This document shows positions 15,056 to 24,702 of a stretch of 64,000 nt of DNA, piece after piece. The stretch lies in contig JASGDY010000104.1 of assembly GCA_047606825.1 (NCBI GenBank), forward strand, positions 15,823-79,822, in the 5' to 3' direction. The notes under the pieces were generated by a model. It saw only the letters and a list, made by a program, of their open reading frames with translations, was not told the DNA's origin and ran no database searches. A program made the translations under genes and the position numbers. Position 1 is the stretch's first letter, and each line of letters opens with the position of its first letter. This DNA comes from Rhizosphaericola sp047606825 (lineage in GTDB: Bacteria; Bacteroidota; Bacteroidia; Chitinophagales; Chitinophagaceae).

Positions 15056-17448
15056 TGTACATTCATCACCTTGCTTTCGTACGCAGGGGCAGGCACTTGA
15101 CAGGGCTGTTGTCCTGCCTGCTTTTGTCCATTGCCGCCCATGCCCAAAAACTACAGTTGAAAGGTGTCGTCCGGGACGAACAGTCCAAGCCGATTCCCGC
15201 CGCCACGGTCATATTGGAACCCGGTCATCTCGAAGCCATCACCGACAATGACGGACGTTTTTTGTTCAAGAGTCTGTATCCTGGCCGTTACGCTATCACG
15301 TTGAACCATGTCGGATATGCCAATATGGACAGTTCCGTGGTCGTTAAGGAAGATGTGGTCAATATTTTTGATATGGCACTTACGCCAAAAGCCAATGCGT
15401 TGGAGGATGTGCAGGTAACAGGCCTGGACAAAGCAAAAGCACCAGTACCAGACAACCTGATAAAATCAGAACGCAGTGCCATGCCCGTAAAAGTCATCAC
15501 TCGACGCATGATAGAGCTGATGGGCAGCCGTAGGCTGGACGAAGTGCTGAAAGAACAGACAGGTATGGCGATTGTCAACAATATTGGCGGTGGTTCGCGG
15601 TCGGTAGGCGTACAGATGCAGGGATTTGGGAGTGACTATGTGATGATATTGATAGACGGCCAGCCGATGCTGGGACGCAACAGCGGTAGTTTTGACCTTT
15701 CGCGTATCAGCGTCGCCAATATCGAACGTATCGAAATCATCAAGGGTGCGTCTTCCTGTCTCTATGGCAGTGAAGCACTCGGCGGTGCCATCAACATTAT
15801 CACCAAACACGGTGCGGTGCGTCCGCAGGGACTTGCCTCGGTAACTTACGGTACGCTCAATATCAAAGACATAACCGTCGAGGGCGAAACCCCGTATTAC
15901 CACCAGCGGGGCTCGGTTTCGTTGTCCGGCAACTATTACCATACGGATGGCTTCAACACCAATCCGTACCTGACATCGGGCACGACGGCGCCGCCTTACG
16001 ATAATTATAGTTTTCAGGGACGCAGCCGTTACCAGTTGGCACAAAACAGTATCGTCGGCGTGAGTGCCAGATACGGACTTCGCCGCTCGTTGATGAGCAA
16101 AGACTGGGGAGACGACCTCGTCAGCAACGACTACCAGAACGAAAAAGACCTGAACCTGTCCGCTACTTTTGACCATCGTTTTGCAGATGGCTTGCGGACG
16201 ATGACGCGTTATTATTTTACAAGGTATTCCACTGACGAAAGTCTAAGATGGACGAGCAGCACGGCCAATACCTCGCAGAGCGTATTTACACAGAACATGC
16301 ACCGCGCGGAACAACAGTTTGACAAGAAATGGAACGAGCAACTGGCGTTTACCGGAGGCTTGGGTTTTACTTACGAGCAGATAAAAGAACAGTCATCGGT
16401 CGGCAAGCGCAACCAGTACACCTATTTCGGTTATTTGCAGGGCGACTGGAATCCTACGAAAGACCTCAACTTTGTGGGCGGTGTACGTTACGACCGCACG
16501 CGCTATTACGGCGGCAAAGTCAATCCCAGTTTCGGTGTCCAATACCAGGTACTGCCCGAGCTAAGGTTCAAAGCGGGCATCGGTACAGGCTTCAAGGCAC
16601 CCGACTTCAAGATGCGCTACCAGATATTTTACAATCCTGCCGCCAACTACCTCGTCATCGGAAGCGATATGCTGACACAGACTTTGGCAACCATGCGCGA
16701 AAACGGTGAAATCAGCGAAACCAGAACCTATATCGTGCAACAGCTCAGCCAAGGGTTGAAACCCGAGCGCAGCACCTCCTTCAACGTCGGTTACTTATGG
16801 CAACCTAAATCCATTTTCAAAATGGAAACCAGCGTATTCTACCACAAAATCTATAACCAGATAGATGCGGTGCTGGTCGCCACAGGTACGTCGATAGACC
16901 AGATATTTTCCTACCGTAACCTGCCGCGCGCGGTCAACAAAGGTGTCGAGACAAGCATCTCCGTCGACCCGTTTTCCAACCTGGACATCAACATCGGCTA
17001 CCAATACCTGATAGCCAAAGACCTGAGCGTGGAGGACAGCATACGCGCCGGGCACTGGCCGTACAGCATCCCGATATATGACGCCGCCACGGGCAACTCC
17101 TACACGCCCAAACCGTCGGACTATTGGGGCATCGAAAACCGTTCGCGCCACATGCTCAACCTTAAAGTACTGTATACGTACCAACCTTGGGACTTGACCG
17201 CCAACGTGCGTGTCAACTACCGAGGTAAATATCCTTTTGGGGATTACAACGGCAACCAGTTCATCGACAAGTACGACATTTTTGTCAAGTCACAGACCCT
17301 TGTCAACATTACGTTTGAGAAGAAACTGCTCAACCAGCACCTTAGCCTCCGCCTGTCGGTGGACAACCTGTTGGATTTCAAGAGTATGTACATACCTGGA
17401 CAGCCGGGAAGATTGATATTGGGTGGTGTGACGTATCGGTTGTTTTAA
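15055..17448 (+). CDS. TonB-dependent outer-membrane receptor, probable heme receptor
   Basis: 797 residues. Signal peptide to about residue 31 (SIAAHAQ). A carboxypeptidase-regulatory-like beta domain spans ~33-118 (LKGVVRDEQSKPIPAATVIL). The plug includes GFGSDYVMILIDGQPMLGRN and IEIIKGASSCLYGSEALGGA. The 22-strand barrel ends in the outer-membrane consensus LILGGVTYRLF. It takes up substrate across the outer membrane using TonB energy. Heme is the most likely substrate because the gene is coupled to heme oxygenase and divergent from hmuTUV, and HmuY-like lipoproteins share the operator. Without an alignment the axial histidines of HmuR cannot be assigned. Confidence 0.9.
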   Translation: MYIHHLAFVRRGRHLTGLLSCLLLSIAAHAQKLQLKGVVRDEQSKPIPAATVILEPGHLEAITDNDGRFLFKSLYPGRYAITLNHVGYANMDSSVVVKEDVVNIFDMALTPKANALEDVQVTGLDKAKAPVPDNLIKSERSAMPVKVITRRMIELMGSRRLDEVLKEQTGMAIVNNIGGGSRSVGVQMQGFGSDYVMILIDGQPMLGRNSGSFDLSRISVANIERIEIIKGASSCLYGSEALGGAINIITKHGAVRPQGLASVTYGTLNIKDITVEGETPYYHQRGSVSLSGNYYHTDGFNTNPYLTSGTTAPPYDNYSFQGRSRYQLAQNSIVGVSARYGLRRSLMSKDWGDDLVSNDYQNEKDLNLSATFDHRFADGLRTMTRYYFTRYSTDESLRWTSSTANTSQSVFTQNMHRAEQQFDKKWNEQLAFTGGLGFTYEQIKEQSSVGKRNQYTYFGYLQGDWNPTKDLNFVGGVRYDRTRYYGGKVNPSFGVQYQVLPELRFKAGIGTGFKAPDFKMRYQIFYNPAANYLVIGSDMLTQTLATMRENGEISETRTYIVQQLSQGLKPERSTSFNVGYLWQPKSIFKMETSVFYHKIYNQIDAVLVATGTSIDQIFSYRNLPRAVNKGVETSISVDPFSNLDINIGYQYLIAKDLSVEDSIRAGHWPYSIPIYDAATGNSYTPKPSDYWGIENRSRHMLNLKVLYTYQPWDLTANVRVNYRGKYPFGDYNGNQFIDKYDIFVKSQTLVNITFEKKLLNQHLSLRLSVDNLLDFKSMYIPGQPGRLILGGVTYRLF

Positions 17449-17481
17449 GCCGTATTTTTGCACACACTTATTAATGTGGTT

Positions 17482-17886
17482 ATGAACAAAGCGATTCTTT
17501 TTATAGCGGTTGTCTATTTCTTTTTTTCCTGCCAACAACAGCCTGTGTATGAACCGGCGCAGGATTCGATGGAAGCTGGACGCCAGTTTATCGATGGCTG
17601 CCTGAAAGGAGAATTTAAACGCGCCAATTTTTACATGGTTCAAGACGCGACCAATAAGGACGAGCTACAAAGAATGCAAAGTGCCTACGACCGAAAAGAC
17701 GCGGACTACCGTGTCCAATACCGTCAGGCTTCCATATTGATAGACCACGAAGAGGCGGTGAACGACTCGGTGCGTGTCATTTATTATAAAAATTCGTTCG
17801 ACAAAGAACCACGTAAGGTCAAAGTTGTCCAACGTAGCGACCAATGGCTGGTAGACCTGAAATATACTTTTGACGGGAATCTTTGA
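17482..17886 (+). CDS. Small lipoprotein of unknown function
   Basis: 134 residues from the ATG at 17482. The signal peptide is short and hydrophobic with a lipobox-like YFFFSCQQQP. The mature protein pattern (GRQFIDGCLKGEFKRANFYM; then RVIYYKNSFDKEPRKVKVVQ, RSDQWLVDLKYTF) resembles DUF4878-like small alpha/beta lipoproteins. It follows the receptor by 34 bp and may be the last gene of the heme oxygenase operon. No function can be assigned. Confidence 0.7.
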   Translation: MNKAILFIAVVYFFFSCQQQPVYEPAQDSMEAGRQFIDGCLKGEFKRANFYMVQDATNKDELQRMQSAYDRKDADYRVQYRQASILIDHEEAVNDSVRVIYYKNSFDKEPRKVKVVQRSDQWLVDLKYTFDGNL

Positions 17887-18029
17887 CTATGCTGACGCAG
17901 TTGACAGAACAAAACAATACTTCAACCACTAATTTATTCCTTCCAGAATATAACAGGGTGATGTTGGTTTCTCTTGCATTTTTACTTTTAACTTAGCACG
18001 AGATACCGTTACATTCCAAATCTCCTTTT

Positions 18030-18037
18030 TACTTTTG
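18030..18037 (+). promoter_or_regulatory. -7 promoter element TACTTTTG for queG
   Basis: An exact TAnnTTTG match ending 10 bp before the ATG at 18048, leaving a leader of a few nucleotides at most. Confidence 0.5.
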
Positions 18038-18047
18038 CCTTTTAAAC

Positions 18048-18977
18048 ATGGATTTTCACAAACGTAGCCATTGGATCAAGGAGCTGGCGCGCAGTTCAGG
18101 GTTCGACTATTGCGGCATTGCCAAGGCCGAACAGTTGGACAAGGAGGCTGCGCGTCTGGAAAAATGGCTTGCGCAGGGAATGCACGGGCAGATGCACTAC
18201 ATGGAAAACTATTTTGACCTGCGTATCGACCCGCGCAAACTTGTCCCCGGGGCAAAGTCCGTCATCACTTTTTTCAAGAACTACTATCCTTCCCAGGTCC
18301 AGAATCCCTCCGAAAACAAGGTTTCAAAATATGCTTATGGTGCTGATTACCATGAGGTGATAAGAGGTCAGCTCAATTTGTTTTTAAATAAGATAAACGA
18401 AAAATTTGGCGAAGTGCAGGGTCGGGGATTTGTGGATTCCGCACCTGTATTGGAACGCGCCTGGGCCGAAAAAGCGGGTATTGGCTGGCAAGGCAAAAAC
18501 GGCATGGTCATCAATAAGCAGGGTGGTTCGTTTTTTTTTATTGCGACTTTGGTTGTGGATTTGGAAATGGCTTATGATGACCCGGTTGCCAAGGATTTTT
18601 GCGGTTCCTGTACGCGTTGCATCGATGTTTGCCCGACGGAAGCCATCCTGCCCAACAAAATCGTGGACGGCAGCAAATGTATCAGCTATTTTACGATTGA
18701 ACTGAAAGCGCAGCTTATCCCGGAAAATTATCAGGGAAAATTTGACAACTGGATGTTTGGCTGCGATACCTGCCAGGACGTCTGTCCGTGGAACCGTTTT
18801 GCCAAACCGCATCAAGAGCCGCAGTTTGCCCCGATTCCCGAAATCCTGCATTTCAACAGCAAGGACTGGCAGGAAATGACCGAGGAGCAATTCAAAACCA
18901 TCTTCCGCAACTCTCCGCTGAAACGTTCCAAGTACGAGGGCATACGCCGTAACCTGCGTTTTTTGCAGGGAGAATAA
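18048..18977 (+). CDS. queG: Epoxyqueuosine reductase
   Basis: 309 residues. N-terminal cobalamin-binding part with GFDYCGIAKAEQLDKEA and HGQMHYMENYFDLRIDPRKL. The catalytic-region motif GWQGKNGMVIN is followed by two 4Fe-4S clusters, CGSCTRCIDVCPTEAI and GCDTCQDVCPWN. It reduces epoxyqueuosine to queuosine in the anticodon wobble base of tRNAs for Tyr, His, Asn and Asp. It is shorter than the E. coli protein (about 380) because the C-terminal HEAT-like extension is absent, as is common in Bacteroidota. Confidence 0.96.
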   Translation: MDFHKRSHWIKELARSSGFDYCGIAKAEQLDKEAARLEKWLAQGMHGQMHYMENYFDLRIDPRKLVPGAKSVITFFKNYYPSQVQNPSENKVSKYAYGADYHEVIRGQLNLFLNKINEKFGEVQGRGFVDSAPVLERAWAEKAGIGWQGKNGMVINKQGGSFFFIATLVVDLEMAYDDPVAKDFCGSCTRCIDVCPTEAILPNKIVDGSKCISYFTIELKAQLIPENYQGKFDNWMFGCDTCQDVCPWNRFAKPHQEPQFAPIPEILHFNSKDWQEMTEEQFKTIFRNSPLKRSKYEGIRRNLRFLQGE

Positions 18978-19197
18978 GGTCGCCAATGCCAATATTGGAT
19001 CAGCATTTCTATCTCCGATATGCCCATATTGATTGTGTATTGCGGTCGCATGGATATGGATTTTACATTTTATATTATATAGTTTATTAATATGTTTAGT
19101 GTTTATAACATAATCAATAAATTTAATATTTTTTTACGATTATTGGATTTATTTAAACATATTTGCAATTGGGTTTTATATTATAAATTATATTTAT

Positions 19198-20556
19198 ATG
19201 AACGCTAGAAAATTTATCCCTTTTGCCCTGCTCATTGCGATTACGCTTTGCGCATTCTTTGTCCATAATGCACCCGACTACAGTGGTCCGAAGACGTACA
19301 ATGCGGCGGATACGGCATGGATACTGGTCGCCAGTGCACTGGTGTTTATCATGACACCTGGTTTGGCGTTTTTCTATGGTGGCATGGTCAACCGCAAAAA
19401 CGTATTGTCCACGATGATCAAAAGTATCGTCGCGGCGGGCATCGTGAGTGTCTTGTGGATTGTGGTCGGTTACAGCCTCGCATTTGGGGACGACCTGGGC
19501 AATGGACTGATTGGCAACCCGATGACGCATCTCTTTTTTAAAGGTGTTGCTTCCGGCGAGCCGGTGGGAGGGATTCCCAAGTCTTTGTTTGCGGCATTCC
19601 AGTTGATGTTTGCCATTATCACGCCGGGACTGGTCGTTGGTGCTGTCGCGGAGCGTATCAGGTTTACGTCCTACATATTGTTCATAGCGATATTTCATTT
19701 GTTGGTGTATTGTCCGTTGGCGCATTGGGCCTGGCATCAGGATGGTCTGTTGTACAAGATGGGTGTTTTGGACTTTGCAGGCGGCACCGTTGTACACATT
19801 TCAGCAGGGATGGCCGCGCTGGCTGGAGCGATGGTACTCAAGCAGCGCAAGTCCCGGATATTGCACCAGGAAGTTTCTCCCGCCAATATCCCGTATGTGT
19901 TGATCGGGACGGGTTTGTTGTGGTTTGGATGGTTTGGGTTCAACGGCGGTTCTGCCTTGGCCGCCAATGGTCTGGCGGTTTCGGCGTTCCTGACGACCAA
20001 TACGGCGGCAGGAGCTGCCGGGCTTTCGTGGATGTTTTATGATGTCATCAAAGGCAAAAAGCCTTCTGTTTTGGGATTTTGTATCGGTGCGGTCGTGGGG
20101 TTGGTCGCCATCACGCCGGGTTCGGGTTTTGTGGCGATACCGCAGAGTATCATCATCGGTGTTGTCAGTGCGATTATTTCCAATGTAGCGGTCAGTATTA
20201 AGGAAAAATCGAGGCTGGACGATACGCTCGACGTATTTCCTTGCCATGGCATCGGCGGTATAGTCGGGATGTTGTTGACGGGCGTTTTTGCGACAAAAGC
20301 GGTCAACTCGGCCGGTGTGGACGGAATGTTGTTTGGCAACTTTTCTTTTTTCCTTGTACAGTTGAAAGGGATGCTTATCTCCGTAGCGTTTAGTTTTATT
20401 TTGTCTTACCTGATATTCAAGTTTATCAATTTCATCGTTCCGATAAGGGTCAGCGAAGAAGAGGAAGAGGCTGGTCTGGACGCGACACAGCACAACGAAA
20501 AGTATTTCCAGGGCTTTCTGATTTCTGTCAGTGGGGAAGAGCAGGGGCAGCTTTAG
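19198..20556 (+). CDS. amt: Ammonium transporter
   Basis: 452 residues, about eleven transmembrane helices after an N-terminal signal-like helix. Signature segments are IMTPGLAFFYGGMVNRKNVL, FAGGTVVHISAGMAALAGAM (pore histidine region) and DVFPCHGIGGIVGMLLTGVF (second pore histidine). It conducts ammonium/ammonia across the inner membrane. The cytoplasmic tail is acidic (SEEEEEAGLDATQHNEKYFQ). No glnK gene follows; the next gene is convergent icd, across a shared terminator. The 19000-19197 leader is very AT-rich. Confidence 0.96.
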   Translation: MNARKFIPFALLIAITLCAFFVHNAPDYSGPKTYNAADTAWILVASALVFIMTPGLAFFYGGMVNRKNVLSTMIKSIVAAGIVSVLWIVVGYSLAFGDDLGNGLIGNPMTHLFFKGVASGEPVGGIPKSLFAAFQLMFAIITPGLVVGAVAERIRFTSYILFIAIFHLLVYCPLAHWAWHQDGLLYKMGVLDFAGGTVVHISAGMAALAGAMVLKQRKSRILHQEVSPANIPYVLIGTGLLWFGWFGFNGGSALAANGLAVSAFLTTNTAAGAAGLSWMFYDVIKGKKPSVLGFCIGAVVGLVAITPGSGFVAIPQSIIIGVVSAIISNVAVSIKEKSRLDDTLDVFPCHGIGGIVGMLLTGVFATKAVNSAGVDGMLFGNFSFFLVQLKGMLISVAFSFILSYLIFKFINFIVPIRVSEEEEEAGLDATQHNEKYFQGFLISVSGEEQGQL

Positions 20557-20616
20557 TTGAGAATTGAGAATTATTATAATCAATGGAAAAACGTACATAG
20601 CACACAATACAGTTTT

Positions 20617-20675
20617 TATAAACCATTAAGAAGTTAAGTTACATTAAGCACTTTTCTTAACTTTCTTAATGTTTT
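20617..20675 (+). repeat. Single diverged unit related to the 70-bp tandem repeat
   Basis: ACCATTAAGAAGTTAAG, then ACATTAAGC, then CTTTCTTAATG follow the same block order as the units at 24421-24690. Confidence 0.4.
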
Positions 20676-20728
20676 TTTATGGCTTGCAAAGTATGATAAT
20701 GATAAGAACGAACAGCGTGAGAAAAACA

Positions 20729-20760
20729 AAAAAAGCGCGGCAAGATTGCCGCGCTTTTTT
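20729..20760. terminator. Bidirectional terminator between amt and icd
   Basis: An 8-bp GC-rich stem (GCGCGGCA) is extended by A6/T6 on both sides, so it has a T run in either direction. It serves convergent amt (+) and icd (-). Confidence 0.9.
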
Positions 20761-20780
20761 ATCGTTACAATACAGAAATA

Positions 20781-22991
20781 TTACAGTCCATCAATAATAC
20801 CGTTCAACGTAGCACTTGGACGCAAAGCCTTTTCAGCCTTGGCATCGTCGGGCTGGTAATAGCCGCCGATGTCCTGCGGTCTGCCCTGTGGGCTGATGAG
20901 CTCTTCGTTGATTTTTGTCTCGTTCTCCGTCAATGCGGCGGCAACGGGGGCAAATTTGGCCTTCAAATCAGTGTCCTTGTCCTGTTTGCCAAGTTCCTGT
21001 GCCCAGTACAATGTCAGGTAGAAATGTGAACCGCGGTCGTCAATCTGTCCGACTTTGCGTGCTGGAGATTTGTCGTTCTGTAGGAAAGTTTCCGTAGCCG
21101 CGTCCAAGGTTTCGGAAAGGACGATTGCCTTTGCGTTATTCTGCGTCTGGCCCAAATGTTCAAAAGAAGCACCGAGCGCAAGGTATTCGCCCAAGGAATC
21201 CCAACGCAGATAGCCTTCTTCCAAAAACTGTTGCACGTGTTTGGGGGCGGAGCCGCCGGCACCCGTTTCAAACAATCCACCGCCGTTCATCAACGGAACG
21301 ATGGACAACATTTTCGCGGAAGTGCCGACTTCCAAAATTGGGAACAGGTCGGTCAGGTAGTCGCGCAGTACGTTTCCGGTGACGGAAATCGTGTCAAGGC
21401 CTTGGCGGATTCTTTCCAGTGATTTTTTGCAGGCATCGACTGGCGCGAGGATGGAAATGTCCAAACCTTCGGTATCAAATTCCGGTAGGTATTTTTCTAC
21501 CTTTTTGATGATTTCCGCGTCGTGTCCGCGGTTTTTGTCCAGCCAGAAAATAGCGGGCGTATTGGACAGACGTGCGCGGTTGACCGCCAGTTTGACCCAG
21601 TCTTTGATGGGCGCGTCCTTGGTCTGGCACATCCTGAAAATATCGTTTTGCTGTACGGACTGTTCAAAAAATACGTTACCGTTTTCGTCGGAAACTTTGA
21701 AAATGCCGTCCGCTGGTGCCTGGAAAGTCTTGTCGTGCGAACCATACTCTTCGGCTTTCTGCGCCATCAGTCCGACGTTGGGAACGGAGCCCATCGTACT
21801 CGGGTCAAGCGCACCGTGTTCCTTGCAGTCGTCAATCGCCGCCTCATATATGCCAGCATAGCTTCTGTCGGGAATCAGTGCAATCGTGTCGCGTTCTTGA
21901 CCGTTTTTGTCCCACATCTTACCACCGATACGTATCATCGCCGGCATGGACGCATCCACAATCACGTCGGAAGGGACGTGCAGGTTGGTAATACCTTTGT
22001 CCGAATTGACCATCGCCAAATCCGGTCCGTTGGCAATCGCCGCGTCAATTGCCGCTTTCACTTCGGCTTCTTCCGGCTGTCCCGCGATTTTGGCAAAAAC
22101 ATCGCCTAAACCATTGTTGGCATTGATTCCCAGCTTCTGGAACAAGTCGCCATATTGGGCAAATACATCTTTGAAATACACTTCCACGATTGCACCGAAC
22201 AGGATAGGGTCGGACACTTTCATCATGGTTGCCTTGAGGTGTGCGGACAACAATACGCCTGCTTCTTTGGCTGCCGCGATTTGGTCTGTGACGAAAGATT
22301 TCAGTTTGGACAGGCTCATGGTCGAGCTGTCGATTACCTCGCCCGCTTTTAAAGGTGCGAAATCTTTCAATAAAGTCGTTTTGCCGTCTGTGCCGACAAA
22401 TTCGATTTTGTATTTGGTGGCGTTTTCCACCGTTACGGATTTCTCCGAACCGTAGAAATCGCCGTCGGTCATGGAAGCGACTTTGGTCTGGCTGTCCTTG
22501 TTCCATGCGCCCATCGAGTGCGGGTGCGCTTTGGCGTAGTTCTTCACTGCCTTTGGGGCACGACGGTCGGAGTTGCCCTCACGCAAAACCGGATTGACGG
22601 CAGAGCCCAATACTTTGGAATAAGCGGCTTTGATGCTTTTTTCTTCGTCCGTCTGCGGATTTTCCGGGAAGTTGGGGACGGCATAACCGTGTGCCTGCAA
22701 CTCTGCAATCGCGCCTTTCAACTGGGGAATGGAAGCCGAGATATTGGGCAGCTTGATGATGTTCGCTTCGGGAGACAGTGTCCACGCCCCCAGTTCGGCC
22801 AATGCGTCCGCGATTTTCTGGTCGTCTTTCAGGTAGGAAGGGAACTGCGCCAAGATGCGCCCGGCAAGGGAAATATCCCGTAGCTCAACGTCGATGCCGG
22901 CCGTTGAGGCAAAAGCCTTGACAATCGGCAGAAAAGAATAGGTCGCCAGCAAAGGCGCTTCGTCTGTCTTCGTGTATATAATCTTTGACAT
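20781..22991 (-). CDS. icd: NADP-dependent isocitrate dehydrogenase, monomeric type
   Basis: 736 residues, the usual length of the monomeric (IDH-II) family, which is unrelated in length to the ~420-residue dimeric enzyme. Diagnostic segments are LPNISASIPQLKGAIAELQA near 100-120, EGNSDRRAPKAVKNYAKAHP with the substrate-binding SDRR, and HVQQFLEEGYLRWDSLGEYL. It decarboxylates isocitrate to 2-oxoglutarate with NADP+ in the citric acid cycle. Monocistronic and complete. Confidence 0.97.
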   Translation of the reverse strand: MSKIIYTKTDEAPLLATYSFLPIVKAFASTAGIDVELRDISLAGRILAQFPSYLKDDQKIADALAELGAWTLSPEANIIKLPNISASIPQLKGAIAELQAHGYAVPNFPENPQTDEEKSIKAAYSKVLGSAVNPVLREGNSDRRAPKAVKNYAKAHPHSMGAWNKDSQTKVASMTDGDFYGSEKSVTVENATKYKIEFVGTDGKTTLLKDFAPLKAGEVIDSSTMSLSKLKSFVTDQIAAAKEAGVLLSAHLKATMMKVSDPILFGAIVEVYFKDVFAQYGDLFQKLGINANNGLGDVFAKIAGQPEEAEVKAAIDAAIANGPDLAMVNSDKGITNLHVPSDVIVDASMPAMIRIGGKMWDKNGQERDTIALIPDRSYAGIYEAAIDDCKEHGALDPSTMGSVPNVGLMAQKAEEYGSHDKTFQAPADGIFKVSDENGNVFFEQSVQQNDIFRMCQTKDAPIKDWVKLAVNRARLSNTPAIFWLDKNRGHDAEIIKKVEKYLPEFDTEGLDISILAPVDACKKSLERIRQGLDTISVTGNVLRDYLTDLFPILEVGTSAKMLSIVPLMNGGGLFETGAGGSAPKHVQQFLEEGYLRWDSLGEYLALGASFEHLGQTQNNAKAIVLSETLDAATETFLQNDKSPARKVGQIDDRGSHFYLTLYWAQELGKQDKDTDLKAKFAPVAAALTENETKINEELISPQGRPQDIGGYYQPDDAKAEKALRPSATLNGIIDGL

Positions 22992-23220
22992 AAAAAAACC
23001 TGTTTTTCAGCAAAACAATTTTTGTTAGAAAATTTGGATTCAAGTGCGCTAAAGGTAGTGGAAACAAGGTAAAAAGAGAAAAAACAATTTGAGAATCTGA
23101 AGATTTGAAAATGCTTTCATTCTTTACCGCGTCCACGACTTTCGGTTACAACAATCTGTCATTTGGCTACATTTGTTTTTGGCATTCATGGGAACTTTGC
23201 GTCAACAGAAAACAAAAGCC

Positions 23221-23637
23221 ATGGACATTGTATTTGATGATTCGTTAGGACACATCAGCAAACCTCTTGCTGTGACCCTGACAAGGAGCAACCGCCCTAT
23301 TGGCTGGACATCGTAGACAGTTATGCAACAGTCGTTCCGCAGTCGCAGAAGTGCTACGTCGCAGATGTTATACAAGAGCTAAAAACTCGAAAGACCTTTT
23401 ATTGATTACGTCCGTCAAAATTTGTATGTAACCGCAAGCGGCATGTTCAGTCATAATTATTTGCATCGTTCCATTGACATTATTGGTACAGGCCGCATAC
23501 TTTTTTCTTCTGATTATCCTTATCAATATCGACAAGGAAGAGATGCCCGGAACTTTTTGGAAGCGACAGCGTTAAGTAACGAACAGAAAGAAAAGTTTGC
23601 GTTTGGCAATTGGGAAAGATTGATTTCCAAAAAGTAA
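23221..23637 (+). pseudogene. Decayed gene remnant ending in an amidohydrolase C-terminus
   Basis: From about 23383 the frame reads a typical C-terminus of an amidohydrolase-2 (decarboxylase-like) protein: RPFIDYVRQNLYVTASGMFS and IIGTGRILFSSDYPYQYR, ending GNWERLISKK at 23637. No start exists, and a TAA precedes it. Upstream fragments (ATG at 23221, stop after 31 codons; then a shifted frame reading EQPPYWLDIVDSYATVV) cannot be joined without frameshifts. The N-terminal two-thirds of the enzyme is gone. The adjacent SDR gene starts 11 bp after it. Confidence 0.6.
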
Positions 23638-23648
23638 AACAAAATAAT

Positions 23649-24413
23649 ATGAGTACACAAAACAAAACAGCAGTCGTTACCGGCGGCAGCCGTGGGCTCG
23701 GAAAGAACATGGCCGTGGCCATGGCGAAAAAAGGTTTGGACATAGTCATTACCTACAACAGCAACAAAGCCGCTGCGGACGAGGTAGTAGCAACCATCGA
23801 ATCACTTGGACAGAAGGCAAAAGCCTTTCAGTTGAACACTAGCGACACCAAACAATTTGACAGTTTTGTAAAGGACCTGACGGCTTATTTGCAGGAGACA
23901 AACGGCAGTTCCAATTTTGATTTTCTGGTCAACAATGCGGGAACGGCTTTATATGCGTCTGTTGCGGAGACCACCGAAGAGCAATTGGATGCCATATTCA
24001 ACATCCATTACAAAGGCGTGTTCTTCCTGACACAGAAAGCCTTACCGTTTATCAACGACGGCGGCGGCATTGTCAATATATCCTCGGGTTTGGCGCGTAT
24101 CGTTATTCCGGGGTCGTCCGTGTATGGTTCGTTGAAAGGAGCAGTGGAAGTGCTTACGCGCTATCTCGCCAAAGAATTGGGTGCAAGGAAAATCCGAGCT
24201 AATGTTGTTGCTCCCGGCGCGATTGAAACGGATTTCGGCGGCGGACGTACGCGCGACAACAAAGACTTCAACGCACAGATTGCCAATATTACGGCGTTGG
24301 GGCGCGCTGGCTTGCCGGACGATATCGGAGGCGTGGTGGCGTTTCTCTGTACCGAAGATGCGTACTGGATTAACGGGCAACGCATCGAAGTTTCGGGTGG
24401 AATGGTATTGTAA
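23649..24413 (+). CDS. SDR family oxidoreductase
   Basis: 254 residues from the ATG at 23649. Rossmann glycine motif TGGSRGLGKNMAVAMA, the NNAG strand (FLVNNAGTALYASVAE), the catalytic SVYGSLKGAVEVLTRYLAKE (Tyr and Lys of YxxxK) and the C-terminal INGQRIEVSGGM are intact. It is a classical NAD(P)-dependent short-chain dehydrogenase/reductase; substrate unknown. It follows the amidohydrolase remnant and may once have been its operon partner. An AraC regulator gene follows after a tandem repeat. Confidence 0.92.
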   Translation: MSTQNKTAVVTGGSRGLGKNMAVAMAKKGLDIVITYNSNKAAADEVVATIESLGQKAKAFQLNTSDTKQFDSFVKDLTAYLQETNGSSNFDFLVNNAGTALYASVAETTEEQLDAIFNIHYKGVFFLTQKALPFINDGGGIVNISSGLARIVIPGSSVYGSLKGAVEVLTRYLAKELGARKIRANVVAPGAIETDFGGGRTRDNKDFNAQIANITALGRAGLPDDIGGVVAFLCTEDAYWINGQRIEVSGGMVL

Positions 24414-24420
24414 ATTAAAA

Positions 24421-24690
24421 ACCATTAAGGGATTAAGGTACGTTAAGCTTTGGTCTTAATGAAACTTGACTTCTTAATGTTGGAGAAAAAACCATTAAGG
24501 GATTAAGGGACATTGAGCTTCTGTCTTAATGAAACTTAACTTCTTAATGTTGGAGAAAAAACCATTAAGGGATTAAGGGACATTGAGCTTCTGTCTTAAT
24601 GAAACTTGACTTCTTAATGTTGGAGAAAAAACCATTAAGGGATTAAGGGACGTTAAGCTTCTGCCTTAACTTCTTAATGTTTAAAAAAAC
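24421..24690 (+). repeat. 70-bp tandem repeat, about 3.9 units
   Basis: Units start at 24421, 24491, 24561 and 24631, each beginning ACCATTAAGGGATTAAGG. The last lacks about 10 bp (AATGAAACTT). Each unit contains the complementary pair ATTAAG/CTTAAT and could fold into a hairpin. It lies between the SDR gene and the AraC gene, ending 12 bp before the latter's ATG. Confidence 0.92.
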
Positions 24691-24702
24691 GACCTTTACA
24701 AC

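Noticed and set aside
19153..20607. Long minus-strand frames opposite amt
   Set aside because: Composition is Arg/His/Thr-rich antisense shadow of a clear ammonium transporter.
24421..24690. Tandem array as a CRISPR
   Set aside because: Units are contiguous 70-bp repeats without unique spacers, and no cas genes are present.
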